Shown here piece after piece: positions 59,508-64,000 of a stretch of 64,000 nucleotides of DNA. Under the pieces are notes generated by a model. It saw nothing but the letters and a program-made list of their open reading frames with translations. It made no database searches and had not been told where the DNA came from. The DNA is from Cycas panzhihuaensis (Eukaryota; Cycadophyta). Position 1 is the stretch's first letter, and every line of letters starts with the position of its first letter. The stretch is taken from NCBI GenBank assembly GCA_023213395.1, contig CM041465.1:123821741-123885740 (forward strand), read 5' to 3'. A program made the translations under genes and the position numbers.

Positions 59508-60046
59508 ATATAGGAGACCATATTTGCTAGTTATCTTAAGATATCTCAACACTTATACTACTTCTTGCTAGTGATTCTACTTAAGATTTGTCATGTAACA
59601 AGCATGAATACTGATAGCGTGTATAATATTAGGTCTTGTATTACTAGTATAGATGAAACTACCTATAAGTTTGCTATAAAGTATTACATCTGCCTCTTAA
59701 TCATTTTCATCAGCTATTAGTTTGATATTGGGTTCCATTGGAGTGGCTATAGTTCGAGCATCTTCCAACTAAAACTTTATTAGAAGATTGTTGATGTACT
59801 TTTCTTGAGAAAGAAATATTTTACTATCTTTCTTAATGACTTCAATTCCTAAGTAGTATTTCATCAACCCAAGGTTAGATAGTTCAAATATTTTAGCTAA
59901 GTCCTTCTTTAGCTAGCTGATTATTTTTTCACTATTTCTTATTATAAGCATATCGTCCACAAAGATTAAGAGATAAGCGACTTTATCTTTTTGGTGTTTG
60001 ATGAATAGTGTTGCACTAATATCTTGGTAGTCATAAATTTCATATT
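59508..60046 (-). pseudogene. COP-E reverse transcriptase segment
   Basis: Minus strand: YEIYDYQDISATLFIKHQKD, KVAYLLIFVDDMLIIRNSEK with FVDD intact near 59960, SNLGLMKYYLGIEVI, LSQEKYINNLL, then VLRYLKITSKYGLLYE at 59560-59508, which joins the COP-E RNase H at 41938. Matches COP-D RT closely. Confidence 0.9.
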
Positions 60047-60475
60047 TGATAGAATAGGTACATGCACATAGTCATCATATCATAGGAATAAAAGAGAGAC
60101 ATAGAAAATGACAATGCACATGTACACAGGGTTGACAGGTGGAAAACCCCTTATGGAGAAGAAAAACCACCTCCTAATATAAATTATATGAATAAATAAA
60201 TGAAACTAAAATATGCAATAACTAACCTCCTAAAATAGCCTGGTTTGAGGCATATGGATAGACCTCCTAGATTCCTGGAACCAATTCTATGAATCTAGGA
60301 AATTAATAAATAGGACAGAGGTTTATTGGAATGTAGTTCCGCATTTCAACAACCATCCATAAGTCAATTAATTTTTAACATAAGTTTACAACTTTATAAT
60401 CACTTAAATAATTTTAAGACATGTGACTTAAATAATAACATTAAGAAACATAAGTTTACATTATATAATCTAACA
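60047..60475 (-). repeat. COP-G 3' LTR
   Basis: On the minus strand begins TGTTAGATTATATAATG at 60475, right after the purine tract AAAGGGGGA (about 60484-60476), and ends TATTCTATCA at 60047. The boundary with COP-E is set by where COP-E RT homology stops. Confidence 0.8.
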
Positions 60476-60489
60476 TCCCCCTTTAATGT

Positions 60490-61330
60490 AAACTTTTGTA
60501 CTAGAGAGAAAAGAAGAGCTTCATCACGATGATCCCCCTTTGATGGAGACTTCTTTTATCTGCAATAAATCTCAGAGATGTAAAAACTTTGGTTCAGTTA
60601 ATGACTTCATAAGAATGTCAGTAATCTATAAATCTGTTGGACAATAAGACAAACAAACAAGATTATCAGTAACTAAATTACGAATAAAATGTTGATGTAA
60701 TTTAATATGTTTAGTTCTAGAATGAGAAACAGGATTAGTAGCAATAGCAATTGCACCTTGATTATCAACTTTAATTTCAATTGAAGAGTTTAGAGTTAGA
60801 CTAATTTCATTTAATAGTGATTTTAGCCAAAGTGCTTCTTTACCAGCTTTGACTAATGCTCGATATTTGGCTTTAGTTGTTGATAATGCTAGTGCCTACA
60901 TTTTTTTGCTAGACCAAGTAATAGGTGAGGAATTAATAAAAAATACATAACCTGAAGTGGATTTATGATAATTTGAATCACCTGCCCAATCAGAATCAAT
61001 ATATCCAGTTAATGTTAATAGTTTATTACAAAAGTTATAAGCTAAACCATAAAACACAATATTCTTTAGATAGCATAAGATTCGTTTAGCTACTTTCCAG
61101 TGAGATTCATGTGGTTGTTGCATATATCAAGAGCATAAGGCAATAGTATAAGAAATGTCAGGGCTGGTGTGAGTAAGATAAATTAGACTACTAATGAGTT
61201 ATTTGTATAGAGTTGGATCACATAACAGAGTTGAACAATCAGTAGACAATTTAACTTCTGATTATAAAGGATTGGATATAGGTTTAGCATTTTCCATATT
61301 AAACTGCTGAATTAAATTGAAAATATACTT
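60490..61330 (-). pseudogene. COP-G RNase H
   Basis: Minus strand, from 61123: HESHWKVAKRILCYLKN, LTGYIDSDWAGDSNYHKSTS (first Asp), GYVFFINSSPITWSSKKM-stop, then LSTTKAKYRAL, where the catalytic Glu is Lys (family T-x-A-E-Y/A), IKVDNQGAIAIATN (Asp), SRTKHIKLHQHFIRNLV, and ITDILMKSL. One stop and the Glu loss inactivate it. Confidence 0.9.
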
Positions 61331-62190
61331 AGGTTGGAATAGTGTTATATTTGATTGGTTTTGATAAACTTATAAACTTAGAAAGTAATGTAATAGACCT
61401 AAATTAGTCATTTCAAATTTGTTCATTAAAGTTGATTTGAGATGATGAATATTATGGGTTAATGATCCAGTGATAATAATGTCATCAACATAAAGAATTA
61501 GAATGGTAAGATTTTCATCTTCATGTTTAAAATAAATATTTGGATCACTAATACATCTAGTATATCCAATGTGGATTAAGTAATTATCAACTTTGGTATA
61601 CCAAGCTTGAGGAGCTTATTTTAAATCATAAATAGATTTTTTAAGTTTACAGACTAAATTAGGATTTTCAATGAATCCAGGTAGCTGTGACATGTAGATC
61701 TCTTCTTTGAGATCACCACTTAAGAAAGCACTCTTAACATCTATTTGGTGGATTTTCCAACCAAATTTGGCTGCAAGAGCAATAATTGTCTTGATTATAT
61801 TCATCTTTGTGACATAAGCAAAGGTTTCATTATAGTCAATGCCATCTATTTGGGAAAATCCAATAAGGTGAGCTTTATATTTTTCCACAGCACCTGTTGA
61901 GTTATATTTAGTTCTATAAACCCATTTATAGTTGACTACATTTTTCCCAGGTGGGAGAGGAACAAGATCCTAAGTAGAGTTTTTAATTAAGACAACAAAT
62001 TCAGTCTACATAGCATCTTGCCATATAGGATTGTTACTAGCTTGTTTAAAAGTTTTAGGATCATTGTTTTCCATTATTTTTGCCATTAAGGCAATATTTG
62101 CATGAAGTTTTTGTGCATGTGTGCACCTAGTATCAGTAGGATTGCCTACATTAAATCTAGCATCAGCAAGCATTTTAGTTGCCCAAACAG
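61331..62190 (-). pseudogene. COP-G reverse transcriptase
   Basis: Minus strand: KNVVNYKWVYRTKYN, EKYKAHLIGFSQIDGIDYNE, a 90-codon open stretch (61888-61616) with WKIHQIDVKSAFLSGDLKEE, then TILILYVDDIIITG with intact YVDD at 61492-61481 and KFEMTNLGLLHYFLSL. Four or so in-frame stops at Gln/Trp-type codons. Confidence 0.92.
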
Positions 62191-63480
62191 GTTACTTGTG
62201 AGTAACTGAATCTGAGGTTGTAGGTTGATTTGATGTATTAGCTTGAAAAGAAGGATTTGTTTTAGTGGGTTTTGATAGGGTCCAATTTTGGACTTGAGTT
62301 GATAAAGAATCTATAATTTCTAAATCAACTTGTTTATCAGAATCATCAACCAAACGAGTGTTGGTTAACAAATCTTCAACAGGAAGTTCTACATAAGTAG
62401 ATGTTGAAGTAGATCCTTCTTCATCAAATACTACATCACGCAAAATAGAAATATTATGCGTGACTGGATCTAAAAGTCTATAGTCTTTAGTCTCTTCACT
62501 GTAGGCAACGGAGATGTATTTTTGACTTTTTTTATCTAACTTTTTATGTTTTCCGTGAGGGATATGTCCCCATGCGATACTACTAAAGATTCGTAAATGT
62601 TGGATAGATGGTTTTCTTCCAAACCATTTTTGTTCTGGAGTGACATTTTGTAAACATTTACTGGGTAAATGATTTAATAAATAATTAGAGTAGTTAATTG
62701 CTTTTACCCATAGTTTTAAATTAAGATTCTTTGCATGTAACATGCAACGAGTCATTTCAACAAGAGTACAGTTTTTACGTTCAGCGACACCGTTTTGTTG
62801 AGGCTTGTATGCAACTGAATGTTGGAATTTAATTCCATGTGATTTGCAGAAAGAGGTAAAATTTCTACTTAAATATTCCTTAGCATTATCAGATCAGAAT
62901 ATTTTGATTTTTGAATTAGATTAATTTTCCACTAACGTTTTATATTCAACGAAAATATCAAACACTTGACTGCTTATTTTGAGCATATAACCCAATATTT
63001 TCTTGAATAATCATCAATGAATATAGTGAAGTAACAAGATCCTGAGTATGATGGTATATGAAAAGGTCCACATGTATCAGAGTAGACAAGTTCAAGTGGA
63101 GCAGTTGCTCGGTATTGAGTTTTATATGGAAATGGATCCATGTGTTGTTTACCTATAATATAGGCTTCACAAACACCATAAACAGTGTTTAATGGTGGTA
63201 AACCATGGACCATTTCATGCTTAATTAAATATTGCAGTTTGCCATAACTAGTATGGCCAAATCTTACATGCCAAAGTTCTTGGTCGAGTCGGTTGGCAAT
63301 GAAGGTACTAAAAGATTTTGATTTATTATTTTGAAGACTGGTTAAACTATAAAGACCTATGTTATGATCAACAGGTCCTGAAGCAATATGTTTGCACTTG
63401 TGTAATAGATCCTTAATGATAAATTTATTTTTCCAGAATTCGACGATAAGGTCTTTCTGGTAGATTTGATAAATTGAGAG
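62191..63480 (-). pseudogene. COP-G integrase and linker
   Basis: Minus strand. LWHVRFGHTSYGKLQYLIKH (zinc-finger His pair), VYGVCEAYIIGKQ (second Cys is Tyr), LVYSDTCGPFHIPSYSG (first Asp), YFTIFIDDYSRKYWV, a stop and frameshift near 62974, SDNAKEYLS preceded by TGA in place of an Arg codon (second Asp), and QQNGVAERKN with the catalytic Glu intact. Then MTRCMLHAKNLNLKLWVKAI and an open Ser/Thr-rich linker down to 62192. Confidence 0.92.
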
Positions 63481-63700
63481 GAGGTTTGGTAACAAACTAG
63501 GTACGTAAAAAATATCCTTGATTAAACCATCCTTTAGGGTAACATCACCGGATCCTTTGACTTTGAGTTGATTGCCACTACCAAAAGAAATCTCTTCTTC
63601 AGAGTTTATTTCGGATTAATAAGTGGTTAAGTTTTTCTGGTGTCCAGTCATATGATGGGATGCACCAGAGTGAAGGATCCATTATGGTGGTTGGTTGATA
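63481..63700 (-). pseudogene. COP-G aspartic protease
   Basis: Minus strand: WILHSGASHHMTGHQKNLTT (family W-x-L-D-S-G-A-S-x-H-M), catalytic Asp replaced by His, preceded by a TAA. Then EEISFGSGNQLKVKGSGDV, DIFYVPSLLPNLLSI. Confidence 0.88.
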
Positions 63701-64000
63701 GGAGCAACAAACACAGAAGTTATTGCTACCAAAGAACAATTATGAAATTGACAGTTTTGAGGTCGTGATTGTGAATGTGATTGAAAATGGGATTATGAAT
63801 GAGATTGCAGTTTGTTTTGTAATCCCTTAAAAGCTTTCCATGCTTTTGAAGCTATTCTACTTCTATAGACATCAATAGTATGGCCTCTTTTATGATAGTA
63901 GGCACAACTAGTGTTCTGAGAAGAAGATGCATTGTTTCTATTAGAAACGAATTGATTGGAAGTATTCCAGTTTTTAGTTGGACCAGAATATTTAACATTA
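63701..64000 (-). pseudogene. COP-G gag C-terminus with zinc knuckle
   Basis: Minus strand: SGPTKNWNTSNQFVSNRNN, then CAYYHKRGHTIDVY, a CCHC knuckle whose second and third Cys codons are TAT (Tyr), followed by a Ser/Gln/His-rich spacer with one stop. Gag continues past the window edge. Confidence 0.85.

Larger units (their letters stand above)
40756..60046 (-). mobile_element. COP-E: Ty1/copia of the COP-D family, split by TAT-F
   Basis: Minus strand. 3' LTR 40756-41015, RNase H 41016-41938, then after TAT-F the RT at 59508-60046, where COP-G begins. The 5' part lies beyond the window. LTR start (TGATGGATATTAATATATT) and protein sequence match COP-D, but COP-E is inverted relative to it. Confidence 0.87.
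60047..64000 (-). mobile_element. COP-G: Ty1/copia, 3' part (continues past the window)
   Basis: Minus strand: 3' LTR 60047-60475, RNase H, RT, integrase, protease and zinc knuckle in order; gag start and 5' LTR lie beyond 64000. Longer open stretches and fewer stops than any other element here suggest it is among the youngest insertions. Its left target bases would be 60042-60046 (ATATT). Confidence 0.9.

Overview
This window looks like plant nuclear DNA, almost certainly intergenic heterochromatin of an angiosperm with an expanded genome. I found no intact host gene, rRNA, tRNA or CRISPR array. Nearly everything recognisable is a decayed LTR retrotransposon (Ty1/copia or Ty3/gypsy). The evidence is initiator-Met-tRNA-type primer sites (TGGTATCAGA), polypurine tracts, paired LTRs, five-base target duplications, and gag/protease/RT/RNase H/integrase motifs full of in-frame stops. 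The species cannot be named from the sequence. Element names used here (GYP-A, COP-1, TAT-F and so on) are local labels.

Layout. 1-1745 is a TA-rich microsatellite that cuts off gypsy GYP-A (minus strand, 1746-about 11300). GYP-A's gag is split by a complete 7.5-kb copia, COP-1 (2737-10245, TSD ATGCA). 11301-12530 has no recognised gene but holds a perfect 20-bp hairpin. GYP-X (12531-15136) is a gypsy with both LTRs but only integrase and a chromodomain-like tail inside. COP-2 (about 15826-18450) and COP-3 (about 19641-21740) are minus-strand copia relics. COP-3's reverse transcriptase contains a 322-bp TRIM element (20783-21104, TSD CTACC). GYP-B (about 21741-40755, plus strand) is a host for later insertions: gypsy GYP-C (24035-30464, TSD CCACT/CCACC) in its protease region, copia COP-D (32857-40446, TSD ATTAG) in its integrase tail, and copia COP-E (from 40756, minus strand). 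COP-E is in turn split by the 17.6-kb element TAT-F (41939-59502, TSD GGATC/GGTTC) and by COP-G (from 60047), which runs off the window.

TAT-F is the most interesting feature. It has 3.0-kb LTRs and a Tat/Ogre-type gag-protease-RT-RNase H-integrase. Between integrase and the 3' LTR it carries two extra modules. The first is an antisense gene (about 54535 to 52362, minus strand) with a segment resembling the plant mobile domain, an acidic linker, a frame-preserving GT-AG intron and a coiled coil. The second is a separate sense-strand RNase H domain (55664-56083). A hairpin of the same core sequence occurs in both LTRs and just upstream of the antisense start codon.

Working together: each element once encoded the usual copy-and-paste machinery, namely gag particle protein, protease, RT/RNase H and integrase. 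None in this window looks autonomous now. Most stops fall where CAA/CAG, CGA or TGG codons are expected, and several catalytic Glu, Asp or Cys codons are changed, consistent with cytosine-deamination decay of methylated DNA.
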